Positions 9,785-19,827 of a stretch of DNA of 64,000 bases are shown piece after piece. Numbering within the stretch: position 1 is the stretch's first letter; every line of letters begins with the position of its first letter. The DNA is from Yponomeuta sedellus. Its lineage: Eukaryota > Arthropoda > Insecta > Lepidoptera > Yponomeutidae. The stretch is taken from NCBI GenBank assembly GCA_934045075.1, contig OW203725.1, forward strand, positions 772,775 to 836,774, read 5' to 3'. Under the pieces are notes generated by a model, which did not search any database, was not told where the DNA came from, and saw only the letters and a program-made list of their open reading frames with translations. The translations under genes and the position numbers were made by a program.

Positions 9785-9980
9785 TTTTATGTAGCCTTGA
9801 TTATGTCCCACTGCTGGGCAAAGCCCTCCTCTTTTATTTTCCACTCCTCCATGGCCACCTCCTGCCAGTCCGGCAGAAAGGTCGTGAGGTCGCCCGCCAT
9901 CTCTGCTTGGGTCGGCCACGTTTGCGTTCCGCGTCGCGCGGAACCCAGTCAGTGAGTTAGCCGTTGCAGCTCCAACATCA
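9785..9980 (-). pseudogene. LINE C-terminal fragment, opposite strand
   Basis: On the minus strand ACTGGGTTCCGCGCG is followed by GTGGCCGACCCAAGCAGAGA, resembling the 'GRPxxRWxDDL' region of LINE polyproteins, and then by a 'GCCCAGCAGTGGGACATAA' tail. It lies tail to tail with the 9,560 fragment. Homologous to 39,036-39,300. Confidence 0.55.
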
Positions 9981-10395
9981 ACAATTTTGGTTATGGAGAG
10001 CAGCATTGGATTACAAAAATCTTAGAAATTAATTAAGAAAAATGATTCGACTCTTCCGTCATCCTAATCATCATTATATTTAAGAGTTGGACTCCAGTAA
10101 GTGTGGCATCCTACACTTGCTCCGATCACAAGCCAGAAGCTAATAAACAATTCCGCGCAACTCTACTTTCCACCGGTTTATGTGTGTTGTTTAAATAAGT
10201 TTTAGATCGCGGCAGTAACGTATTTCTCCTCCTTTTATAAATAAACTTAGAGTTGAGATCTCATTAAAGTGAAGTGCATCGTTCCATAAGTAATATTCGG
10301 GACCAAGTTTACCGCATTTGCGAAATTGCCCCGTAGTTGGCTACGACACCCAACCTATATACATACCTGCTTTTATTGAAAATAAAGTAAGTTAT
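9981..10395. other. no repeat recognised
   Basis: AT-rich, no frame or repeat noted. Confidence 0.45.
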
Positions 10396-10590
10396 AGGAT
10401 AGTTAGAATATTTTCGGGGCTTAATCGCGTAATAATTTATTGCTATTTTACCTCGACGTTTCGACGACGTTACAGTCATCGTGGTCACGAGAAGACCGAT
10501 GGCTGGCACCCGTTCGCATCTTCGGCTGATGTTGTTCACATTCTAACTATGTGTACAAGTCGCGAAAGTTTAAAATATGTTAAGGTATAG
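10396..10590 (-). mobile_element. PLE-like terminal block, copy 1
   Basis: On the minus strand: GTGACCACGATGACTG, a 6-bp stem (GATGAC/GTCGTC), GAAACGTCGAGG, 'AGCAATAAATTATTACGCG' and TTAAGCCCCGAAAATATTC. Almost the same block is at 36,775-36,910. The flank 'CATAGTTAGAAT' is present in inverted form on the right side. Penelope-like is my best guess for the class. Confidence 0.5.
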
Positions 10591-10615
10591 GATAACAGTG
10601 AAGTATCACCACTCT

Positions 10616-10681
10616 AAAAACCTATTTAGAGGCTAAATTTGTTCCTTAGCACGGGTTAGTGCATTAAAAATAAAAATAGTA
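10616..10681 (-). mobile_element. 66-bp SINE-B derivative with 12-bp target duplication
   Basis: TATCACCACTCT flanks the insert exactly (10,604-10,615 and 10,682-10,693). The insert on the minus strand is TACTATTTTTATTTTTAATG, GCACTAACCCGTGCTAAGG and then the SINE-B tail CCTCTAAATAGGTTTTT. It has no tRNA head, so the tail alone went along with a different 5' block. Confidence 0.85.
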
Positions 10682-10693
10682 TATCACCACTCT

Positions 10694-11666
10694 TCCAACC
10701 TTATCGGGATTGCCGCTGGATCTCCAAAATTTACTCTATCCGTCATTGGCAAGGGACAGACTGCACTCCCTCGATAGCGCCTTATAGATGCTTACCGCGC
10801 GCCGCCGCTGACGTCACACATTTTTACTTCCAACTATCTTCCACACGCGGCTTGGTCCACAAATGCCGAAAACACACACTCAATTTTTTCAGTAGACAGA
10901 TTACGTTTGATGAATGTCTATGGGGAATACAGTTAATTCCATTATGAACTAAGATGTAACGCCATGTTTTTTTCTATGCATAACATTTTGCATTGTTAAA
11001 CATAGCAGTGTTTTTTTTTTAGGTTATGCAGTGTTTATTTATTTACTTAAGCCACACCAACAGGTAACATAGTATTACATGATAGCTTAGCTTAGGGTCT
11101 ATTCTAGTATGTTAGCCAATTACAGGTGAGCACAAGATTACATAATATATCTAATCTTTGTTAATAGTGTTCTATACACATTGGTAGGTCTTGACACTGT
11201 GCTAAAGCGTCAGACGGTATCGGGTATGTTATATACTACCATTAATTATAACTATAACTAACTAACTTTTATTTTTAGTTATTTTATTGGAAAACTTTGG
11301 ATATAAACAGTGTTGTGTCTAGATTTTCTATTATTTTATGATGCAATTTTATTGTTGGTCCCTAGTAGCAGGATTGCCGGCACAAATAGTATACAGGTTG
11401 CCCAAGGTAGTTGTGATGAGGCCGTCGTCGCCCCACCAGCGGTTCTTCTACCACGTTTAGCTTTTATCGTATTACTAGCTGGTGCCCGCGACTTTGCCTG
11501 AGCAGGATTAGAATTTCGAGTAGCTTATATTAGCGTGGCGTAGAAAAGAACTAAAATTCTGAGTATGACATTAAAATTATCAGATAATTATTTTTTGAAA
11601 AATATCACACAATGTCTTTATAAATTTGTAGCTTACGTGTGTATAATGTGTGTGTATGTATACTTT
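10694..11666. other. no repeat recognised
   Basis: Contains a poly-T run near 11,010 and a 63-codon frame at 11,310 with no known similarity. Confidence 0.4.
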
Positions 11667-11710
11667 TCTGGTGTGTACAATAAAGAGTTCTAATCTAATC
11701 TAATCTTAGG
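11667..11710 (+). mobile_element. LINE 3' terminus (J type)
   Basis: CTGGTGTGTACAATAAAGAG followed by TCTAATCTAATCTAATC. This is a polyadenylation-like signal next to a short tandem tail, as at 12,350 and, inverted, at 20,163. Confidence 0.55.
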
Positions 11711-12036
11711 TGTTATTCTAATGTTTGTTTTTTTTTTAATAGTTTATTTATTCTACATATAGCAAAAACACAAATACAATCAAATGACAGAGACAGTGAC
11801 TAAAGTATAGGTACGCACACACTTCAAATAGGCAGAGGCTGTACAACATGAGTTCAAACGCAGTGTCGGTCTTCTATCATAATGTATAATCTATGTTATT
11901 GTAAAGTTTTATTAAAATCCAATCAGTGGTTTGGACGTGAAAGAGTAACAAATATCCATTCATACTTACAAACTTCCGCTTTTATAATATTAGTAGGAAA
12001 AAAAATCTTTTACTTTTTTTTTTCTAAAATATTTCT
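11711..12036. other. no feature recognised
   Basis: AT-rich with 'TAATATTAGTAGGAAAAAAA' near the end; no coding potential seen. Confidence 0.4.
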
Positions 12037-12140
12037 ATAAGTGAAAACTTGTAATTGGCTTTCAGTCATTATTTCAATCGCAATGTGTTTTGTTCATAGC
12101 TGTAAGTTTTCCTATTATAACAAAATAAAATAAATTCGTA
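12037..12140 (+). repeat. Dispersed repeat, uninterrupted copy
   Basis: AAGTGAAAACTTGTAATTGG through GCTGTAAGTTTTCC corresponds to 5,515-5,560 plus 5,790-5,830, where a MITE separates the two halves. Confidence 0.45.
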
Positions 12141-12349
12141 GGATTATAGCTAGGATTGACATTTAATGATTTTATTAATTATGAATAAATTTTTAAACAA
12201 TCTTATGTTTAAATAACAGAAAACTTGTAAACACATACTCTTCTTTAAAATTAATCGAAAATAGTCTTCTATGAACCGATCAGAATACTTGAATCGTACT
12301 ATATTACAATTGTACTGTATCTTTGTAATTATGTTTTGTTTGTTTTTTC

Positions 12350-12447
12350 CTGGTGTACAATAAAGAATATTCTTATCTTATATTAATAGAATATTCTTAT
12401 CTTATCTTATATTAATAGAATATTTTTATCTTATCTTATATTTCTAA
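12350..12447 (+). mobile_element. LINE 3' terminus (J type) with TTATC repeats
   Basis: CTGGTGTACAATAAAGAATA then three 'AGAATATTCTTATCTTATC'-like units. The repeated ending suggests local amplification of the LINE 3' end. Confidence 0.6.
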
Positions 12448-12678
12448 CTATAACAAAAATAATCGCACTGTACTTAATTATTATAAATTCAACATTTTTA
12501 TTTCGGACCAAGTACACATTAAACGTTATCTTATTGTATCTTATTAACATAGACTAAGCTCGTACTAACAACTCTATCGATTTGTTCATCCGAATTAAAC
12601 GTATAATAATAATAATAATTAAACTAATTGCATTTTCATTTTTCGAAATTTTAAAAAAAATGACAATTCGTTAAATGA

Positions 12679-12860
12679 CGAACCTGTGGCGCAGTGGTAG
12701 CGATCTGCCTACCATGCAAGAGGTCCCGGGTTCGAACCCCGGCTGGGTACAAAAACACCCCAGGTCATGTTTGTGATGTCGTTGTTTCTGGTTTCCACGA
12801 CACAGAGTATCCTAGTTTGGGGCCAGAAGGAATGTTTGTGCCTGAATGTAAATGTTATGT
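12679..12860 (+). mobile_element. SINE-A copy 2, best-preserved head
   Basis: Box-A-like TGGCGCAGTGGTAGCG and box-B-like GGTTCGAACCCCGG are spaced as in a tRNA, followed by TTTGTGATGTCGTTGTTTCT and the GGTATCC-type body. No intact anticodon arm is evident, so it is a SINE rather than a tRNA gene. Confidence 0.85.
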
Positions 12861-13311
12861 TAATTAATATGTTTAAAATCGTGAGAGTGATGCCAGTAAT
12901 AAAAGCACCCGTTGTCGTTACAAAGCAGGTTTCAACGTATCTGAGTAAAGCCACATTTACATGGAGTCGTCGTACTTTAGAAATTACCCAGCAACACAAT
13001 GGTATTATGTAATTATTGCATTATTGATGCGCTCTCACCGCTCCTGCTGTAATGTTGCGAATATTAGTAGCGCAAATCTCCCTTTTTGGATTATTATCCA
13101 TGGAGGTCGGGAAAACGATTAGTAGGGCTGCTATTTCAGTGAATCAATAGATAGATTATAATGGCAGCCAGAAATTCAACTCCGAAAATCTATTTTGCTA
13201 GGAAATTAGTCAAATAATGATCCTATTAAAATAAGTCAAAATAGAAAAGAAAAAGAAATCAATGAATTAAAAAAAAATTACAATTGATTAATGGAGTAAC
13301 TTATTTTCCAC
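12861..13311. other. no repeat recognised
   Basis: A 96-codon minus-strand frame here runs through the SINE-A copy and is not a gene. Confidence 0.45.
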
Positions 13312-13530
13312 GCGATGGTAACAGAGCGGCAGAACGCTGGTTTCTCGTTCGGGAGATCGTGGGTTCGACTTTGTTTTCTAAGTTACGTACAATTTTAAGT
13401 TAAAAACAACGCCCCTCGCTTACGGTGAAGGAAACATCGTGAGGATACCTGAATGTCTGAGGTGTTTACATGCCTACCTAAGTGCTCGAAACTATGCCTT
13501 ACGGTGGGAGGTATATATTGTTACAGTATC
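13312..13530 (+). mobile_element. SINE-E copy, full order of blocks
   Basis: tRNA-like head (GGTAACAGAGCGGCAGAACG, box B TGGGTTCGAC), then AAGTTACGTACAATTTTAAG, then GTGAAGGAAACATCGTGAGG, then TGTCTGAGGTGTTTACATG. Serves as the reference copy for SINE-E in this window. Confidence 0.75.
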
Positions 13531-13700
13531 AATACCTAGCAACTGTAAAGAAAAACACCGTGAAAAAACCAGCGGATTAGTCGGATCTGTAAATATTGTT
13601 GTTTTTACATCCATTGTATAACGCGTCTCAAATTATTATTAGGTAGGTGGTTCAATATTTATGTAGTATATTTTGTACACGTATATAGACCCGTGATATA

Positions 13701-14070
13701 GAAGCGCTCGTGGCCTAGGCGAACCGAGTGATTGGAATCAATCACTTGGTTAAGCAACAACAGGCGCGGTCAGGTACGGGATGGGTGAGCGTCCCGTGAT
13801 CACCGCTAGTGGCATTTTTCCGAGCGCTTCCGTGCTTCGCAAGGCACGCTAAGCCGTTGGTGCCGGCTGTCATACAATGGCAGTCGTTAAGCCGTGTCAG
13901 AGGCCTTATGGGCGGCTTGATAACTTCTCACAGTAAGACCCGCCACTGTCTTACAATACTCCACCAACCCGGACTTGGCCCCGGTGGTGGAGTATGGCCT
14001 AACCTTCCTGCGATGCAGGAAGAGACCCGTGCCCCAGCAGTGGGGACATACAAGGGTTGATAACGATCGA
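13701..14070 (+). mobile_element. 5S-SINE, full-length reference copy
   Basis: About 370 bp. The leader GCTCGTGGCCTAGGCGAACC is followed by a 5S-rRNA-like promoter region: GTTAAGCAACAACAGGCGCG (5S box A position) and GGATGGGTGAGCGTCCCGTG (box C position). The body then includes CGCTTCCGTGCTTCGCAAGG and a CTGCGATGCAGGAAGAGACC hairpin, and the end is GGTTGATAACGAT without poly(A). At least thirteen other copies lie in the window. Derivation from 5S rRNA is by motif order and spacing; it does not retain a whole 5S fold. Confidence 0.88.
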
Positions 14071-14103
14071 AACCCGCTTTTTACTGCTTCTCCGACTCTC
14101 TAA

Positions 14104-14215
14104 GGTTTGCTGGAAGAAATCTCTTTCAGAGACAAGCTCGCCTTTGTGCATGTTATTTCTTATGTAATGTTCTGTTAAATGTTTCGTGTAAAATAAAGTA
14201 TTATAATAATATTAA
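14104..14215 (+). mobile_element. LINE 3' end (H type)
   Basis: GGTTTGCTGGAAGAAATCTC, CTCGCCTTTGTGCATG and a terminal AATAAAGTATTATAATAATA. Homologous to 18,262 and 52,467. Confidence 0.65.
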
Positions 14216-15182
14216 TTATTCCTAGGTAGGTTAGGTAGGTTACCAAGTAATCCAGTTTTGATTACTTTTTTCCCTATTAGTGTATACTTCTACGAGTAAA
14301 CGGTTATATAAGTCATATAAAAATAGACGCAAAAAGCTCGATATTCAGAGTTTTAAAACAGAATTGACGCACGCTTTTACCTCTCAGGGCCAAAACTTCA
14401 GCTCAAGAAGTCCCCGGGAATGTGGACGTAGTCAGATTCTCGCAAAGCTCGAGCCTCAAGTTATTTGATAAGTTATTCCATCTTGTCTCACCTCGAGGCG
14501 AGTCCGTATTTAACTTAAAGACGCTCCATCAAAAACTCGCGCGTAACTTTTAAGCCCTGATAGGATTTTCTGCTCCGTAGCCTTTGATCGTTAATGTATC
14601 ATCGCTTGTGAAATTTCATCGGCATCGGATCAGTAATTAGCGTGTGATCGAGTTATAAACAAACTCACAAGCGAAGTTTTCCTCTATAGATAAATTGCAG
14701 CGGCGATGTTTTCGCTTCGAATAACTCGGCGTTGCCGTGCGGTGGAAATTCTACTGTACTGCCTTTGTGTTAAAGTTGAGTTCGACTATTGCTGAGGAGG
14801 TCGAGGTGTTGAATTGATGAATGCTCCGTTTTCCTTTAGCGATGACAGAACATTGTTTCGGCACACAAATCATGAGAGCGCCGCACTGAAAAATGAGTGA
14901 TTTAAAACACTCTCATATCGTAAATCAACTCAATGCATTTATAATCAATCACGACTGAAATATTGCGCTTACATTATTTATTGCTTCGACGAAATCGAAT
15001 TTGCGCGCGGACAATAAATAAATTGCAACTACCAGACGTGATGGGACTATTTAATTCAAGAGAAATGGTAGAACGGGCAACTAGTGAATCAAGTAGTTAG
15101 TAGAAAGTCTTTCAGTGTCTGTGATTCTTGTTTTGTCGCACCTTTTGTTCCGATTTAAACGGCGTTCTAAACGCCACGGCGG
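14216..15182. other. Possible single-copy DNA
   Basis: More balanced base composition, few short repeats, and a 62-codon frame of no known type. No splice or promoter signal can be argued. A candidate for comparison with related genomes. Confidence 0.35.
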
Positions 15183-15270
15183 ATTATGATGGCACAACTC
15201 ATTAGGGGAGGGCTATGCCCAATATAGTATGGACTAATATAGCTTGAAGAAGAGAAGAAGAAGAAGAAAC
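15183..15270 (+). mobile_element. F element 3' end
   Basis: ATGATGGCACAACTCATTAG, GGGAGGGCTATG and TAGCTTGAAGAAGAG with a GAA-rich end. Confidence 0.65.
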
Positions 15271-15317
15271 GGCGTTCTACACGGCGTCAAATATGGAACA
15301 CGATGCTGTTTGTTTTC

Positions 15318-15415
15318 GATATCAACCCTTGTATGTCCACATTGCTAGGGCAGGGGTCTCTTCCTGCTTCACAGGAAGGTTAGGCAATACTCCAAAGCGA
15401 GACCAAATAGGGGAT
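15318..15415 (-). mobile_element. 5S-SINE 3' fragment
   Basis: Minus-strand tail with the hairpin region, breaking off after about 95 bp, shortly before the RTE-like end at 15,459. Confidence 0.65.
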
Positions 15416-15458
15416 GTATGTATTAGCAAAGGAGAAAATAAAAAGTACCCGGAACCGG

Positions 15459-15602
15459 CGTGCGTGCATGCGACGACTTATGAACGTTATTGAAGCGAAG
15501 GTAATCTGTCAGGATCGTGGCAAGTGGTAGTCCTTGGTCTTTGTCTACCCCTCTGGGATACAGGGGTGAGGTTATGTATGTATATATGTATGTATGTATG
15601 TA
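15459..15602 (+). mobile_element. RTE-like non-LTR 3' end with (TATG)n
   Basis: Parallel to 1-128 (GGATCGTGGCAAGTGGTAG, CTACCCCTCTGGGATACAGG), closing with TATGTATGTATGTATG. The tandem tail is the usual end of such elements and a seed for TATG microsatellites. Confidence 0.6.
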
Positions 15603-15715
15603 ACTTCACAAATGTACATAAGTTAGAAAACGGAGTCATTGGTACATGCTGGGATTCAAAATCACGACCTCCCGATTGAGAAGTGTTCGTTCTACCGCAC
15701 CGCTATCACCGATCT
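15603..15715 (-). mobile_element. SINE-E 5' half
   Basis: The minus strand shows a tRNA-like head (GTGCGGTAGAACGAACACTT, box B region TTTTGAATCCCAGC) then TGTACCAATGACTCCGTTT. The body beyond is lost next to the (TATG)n tail. Confidence 0.65.
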
Positions 15716-16555
15716 TGTTGCTGCTGCGCAATGCCTTTGCGAATGTAATAAATGTTGGCTCAGAGAAAGAAATTTTTGGTATCAGAAAGAAGTCCGAAAA
15801 TCGATTGATAAACTTGAATGATTATAATTTCAGTTCGTTTTGATTAACAAACTCTCTATCAGATTAACCAGGGCTTTGTCATAGGAATGTTATGTCACCA
15901 CACTATAACACTTTTTTATGCGTTAATAAAAACCTTTGTTTTAAATTGAGAAATGTGGGACACACTCAGAAGGGGTTTAGGTGATAGGTGTCGTAATAAA
16001 TTGTATCACACCGCCAATCAAATATAACAAACAAAGTTTTCAATTCACTTAATAAAGATGTTTCAAAGCCACGAGAGCTCGAATGTTCGGGTTAAAGTTA
16101 AAGAGGATAAGTTTTTTAACTACAAAATCTTGCAAAAATTGCTTCAATCAGCTCTAAAGAATCAAAACACGAGCCCCAGCTGAAACAGCCGCTCTCGCAA
16201 GATAGACTCGTGAAAAGCGTAGATAATTAACTATTAATTGAGTGTTAGAGCGTAAGGTCCTTTGTGCCGCCTGCCCGGCGGAGACGCGAAGAAATCGCTC
16301 GGAAAGGGAATTAATTGAGCCATTACCAGGACAATGGCAGACACCCGCGAATAATTATTATTGGACAAAGAAGCGGTGGAGGGCCGAGCTTAATAGCTTA
16401 TCATAGACTGCTTGCCCTGAAGGGGTCAGGAGTGGCTGAAGTTAGTGTTTGAGCTGGCGCGACTGATTGTGACAAGGTAGTGGCGGTGACTGGTCAAAGA
16501 TAATTGGTTTTGAGAAATGGCTCGACAGCAATTCCGTTTGGTTACCAGTCCAATC
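15716..16555. other. Possible single-copy DNA
   Basis: 16,140-16,450 is GC-balanced with homeodomain-site-like AATTAATTGAGCCATTA and 'CGCGAATAATTATTATTGG'. No repeat family recognised. Confidence 0.35.
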
Positions 16556-16559
16556 AATC

Positions 16560-16645
16560 ACTGTGCAGTCCGTACATCTGCGTATTCGTAGTAGCAATAC
16601 CACTCGCTAACGTGAAGGAACACATCGTGAGGTAACCCGCGGCTT
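16560..16645 (+). mobile_element. SINE-E body fragment
   Basis: Has CTAACGTGAAGGAACACATC and GTGAGGTAACCCGCGG; head not recognisable. Confidence 0.5.
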
Positions 16646-17388
16646 GGTCGGCTCCGCTTGTTTGACCTTTTCTTTGGGTTAGGCCGTGAGATAGGCCGAC
16701 TAAGTCTGCACGATGGTATAGTACCGCGCAAGCATACTTCTAAAAAACAAAATTCTAGACCCTGCAGTGTCCGAGTGGTTCCTTTATCCATCTAGTGTAA
16801 TTGAAAGTGCACGGGGACGCTTTATAATGTTCTTTATCTCTACCTATCTATCTATAAAATCTCATTACGTAGATGCAAAAGTCATTTAATTACTACAAGG
16901 GCGCCCCAAGAAGCTTTATTATTTAGGTTATGGACAATCCGTAGGTTATAGCAAAATTTTGGAGTCAAGGAGCTGAAGCACGTCTTATTACGACGGTAAC
17001 TTTACTATTTATGTGTTTTTCAACACTGGATCAAGATTCCATAAAAAATTAACACATCGTTATGCCAGAAAACAAACACTGCACTTTTCAGCGAACAACA
17101 ATTTTGAACGAAGTGAAAGAGAGTAGTGGTTAATAGGTTATCTATCTGCCATTCCCACTGGGGTGCTAGGCTCTAATAACGTTGGGAAAATCGCCAAAAT
17201 TAACACTGCAGAACTACACTTCCAAACAAGTTCACGTGAAACGGTTAATTTTGGAACCAAACTGAACCTATACTGCTCGTAATACTATACATTAAATCTT
17301 TTTTAGATGCCAGATGGCACTGACGTTGCAAAACCTCTGAACACTCTCATCAGTAGATGAGAATGTCAAAATACCGTAATCAGTACAT
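16646..17388. other. no repeat recognised
   Basis: Short CTAT-type repeats near 16,840 only. Confidence 0.4.
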
Positions 17389-17557
17389 CGATATCAACCC
17401 TTGTGTACCCGCACTGCTGGGGCACGGGTCTCTTCCTGCAGGAAGGTTAAGCCATGCTCCACCACGGGGGCCAAGTCCGGGTTGTTGGAGGATTGTAAGA
17501 CAGTGGCGGGTCCTTATTGTCAGAAGTCAAGTCGCCCATAAGGCCTCTGACATGGCT
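17389..17557 (-). mobile_element. 5S-SINE 3' half
   Basis: 5'-truncated minus-strand copy ending in the ATATCGATG flank, with a small deletion in the hairpin (only CCTGCAGGAAGG kept). Confidence 0.75.
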
Positions 17558-17662
17558 TTGGATCAACTCCGAAATGGCAAAAATATGACTAAGTCCAATC
17601 ATCTTATAGAAAAGTAAGATGTTCATTGATCACCAAGCGGTATCCATGACTATCAAGTCGCC

Positions 17663-18020
17663 CATCGATATCAAATCTTGTATTTCACCACTGCTGAGGC
17701 ACGGGTCTCTTCCTGGTTAGGCCATACTCAACCACGGGGGCCAAGTCCAGGTTGGTGAAGGATTGTAAGACAGCGGCGAGCCTTAGTGTCAGAAGTTATC
17801 AAGCCGCCCATGAGGCCTCTGACATATCTTAATGACTGCCATTACATAACAACCGGCACCAACGGCTCAACATATCTTGTAAAGCACGAAAGGACTCGGA
17901 AAAATGCCACTAGCGGTAGTCAGGGAACGGTCACCCATCCTACACCTAACCGCGCCTGTTGTTGCTTAACTCAAGTGATTGATTCCAATCACTCGGTTCG
18001 ACTAGGCCACGAGCGCTTCA
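17663..18020 (-). mobile_element. 5S-SINE, near full length
   Basis: Minus-strand copy reaching the leader (GGTTCGACTAGGCCACGAGC on the plus strand). A deletion has removed the hairpin arm near 17,715. It follows the 17,389 copy in the same orientation, about 105 bp away. Confidence 0.82.
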
Positions 18021-18261
18021 GTAGACAGAAATGTTAAAATACCAAAATGCCGTATAACGTAATTGCCTTATAAAAACTATTTCAAAGTTTACTTTCTTAA
18101 ACTTAAATGTATGATGTCTTATGTCAAAATCAGTCACATGTTTTGGTAAAACATCCTCCTAAATTAAGAAAAAGAGCTTCAAGATTTTTTTCAAACAATG
18201 CATGATATGTATGAAATGTATGATATTGATAGATAAAAACCTTTACAAAGTTGAAGATACC

Positions 18262-18345
18262 AAAGGTTTGCTGGAAGAGAATGCTTCTTCCATTAAGCAC
18301 GCTCTTGTACATTTACTCATGTTATTAGTGCAATAAAGAATAATA
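18262..18345 (+). mobile_element. LINE 3' end (H type)
   Basis: GGTTTGCTGGAAGAGAATGC ... TGCAATAAAGAATAATAA. Confidence 0.6.
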
Positions 18346-18813
18346 ACAAGATGGTGGTCCTTCTGGTTTACTAAAATTTATGGGCTAAATTGTTTAGTAC
18401 ATGCGCAATGCGTCACCCCTAACGGCCTAGATATTTTGTGAGCTAATTAACTCTTTTGAAAGCAACAAAATGTAACGGTAAAACGAGGTAGGTACACAAA
18501 TAACTACTTTCTTTTATACAAATTACTTACTTTCTTAGGCACCACATATTATCAGCTTGATTCCGGATTCACTTACTTAAGCAAGTAAGTCACTCACTTA
18601 CTTAAGCAAGTAAGTGATCCCGGGATTAAGTTACTCAACTTAATGTTTATATAATATGTTTACCATATTATATAATATAAACTGTTGGGTATTGTATAGA
18701 GGGTACTCCTAAAATCACGCGTAAACCTCCCCAGCCTTATTCCAAAATGCGGTCTAAATTTAGTACTGGGATTGTTACCAGGTTTAAACCATAGACCAAG
18801 TAAAATGTTAATA
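18346..18813. other. AT-rich, mostly unassigned
   Basis: Apart from the palindrome pair at 18,570 and a TTTATATAATATG/CATATTATATAA pair near 18,645-18,680, nothing is recognised. Confidence 0.4.
18570..18616. repeat. Two tandem copies of a perfect palindrome
   Basis: ACTTACTTAAGCAAGTAAGT occurs twice, separated by only four bases. Each copy is self-complementary around TTAAG. Confidence 0.8.
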
Positions 18814-19262
18814 CAAAAAATATTTAAAAAATAAAAGAACCCAACTGCAGTGATAAATCAACTGAAAGGGAAAAAATAAGATAATTTTATTTTCAAATGC
18901 TAATGTCGAATCAGAAGAGTTCATGCTGCTTTACTTGAGGGACCAAATAATATAACTTTATAAGCATTATTTGCTCAAACTGTTGCATTTATTATTTTAT
19001 ATAAAATGTTGCAGTCGGGACCCATTACTGTTTGTTTAAAGTCCTCTAATGGGTCCCGACTGCATCATTTTACATAAAATAATAAATGCAACAGTTTGAG
19101 CAAATAATGCTTATAAAGTAATATTATTTGGTCCCTAAAGTAAAGCAGCATGAACTCTTCTGATTCGACATTAGCATTTGAAAATAAAATTATCTTATTT
19201 TTTCCCTTTCAGTTGATTTATCACTGCAGTCGGGTTCTTTTATTTTTTTAAATATTTTTTTT
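18814..19262. mobile_element. Long fold-back element, ~214-bp arms
   Basis: The left arm (18,814-19,027) and right arm (19,048-19,262) are reverse complements with only scattered mismatches, around a 20-bp centre. The inner arm ends are GCAGTCGGGACCCATTA and its inverse. No coding capacity. The shape fits a fold-back or long-TIR MITE; no target duplication could be fixed because the outer ends are A/T runs. Confidence 0.85.
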
Positions 19263-19827
19263 ATTTTTGACCTTTAAGTAACTCAGTAAAACAATAAAAT
19301 TTAAAGGTCCATCTGTTCTGTTTACATGCTTTAAATCGTTATATTATTTTATTTCCTAAATGAATTTTAGTTTATTGCTTTATTTTCTTTTGTTCGACAA
19401 TGGACATGTCTCGGCAAATCATAAATATTTTTACTGATATACTTGTTTGATATAGTCATAGGTACCACCTGCCTGCATTAATACATTTATGTCGTACGAT
19501 ATTTTTTAGCTAGTATAATGAATATGGTCTAATGGTGTTAAACTATCTAGAATATTTGCAAAGGAAACGACAGATTTTTTTCTTTATTATCCTTACATAA
19601 ATTGTCTGTTTTTTATGTAGCTTAAAAACGCTCCACTGCACCTAGTTATTTAATGTTAACGATTGTAGGTGGGGACTGGAATAGTCACGAATTATCTCTT
19701 CGACCTGAACGGCGCTCAGCTTTCGACATCTCCAGAGTAGAATTCTTCGTGCTTGCATTGCTGGGCACAGTCTTCGGTCTCGCTAATTACTTAGAATAAG
19801 GACTTGTAAATGGGAACATAAATGGTC
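19263..19827. other. AT-rich, unassigned
   Basis: No frame or repeat recognised. Confidence 0.4.

Noticed and set aside
9599..10006. 135-codon minus-strand frame
   Set aside because: It runs antisense and in-sense through two decayed LINE tails; no domain is continuous in it.
13740..13800. Functional 5S rRNA gene
   Set aside because: Only the internal promoter region is 5S-like; the 5' and 3' stems are replaced by unrelated SINE sequence.
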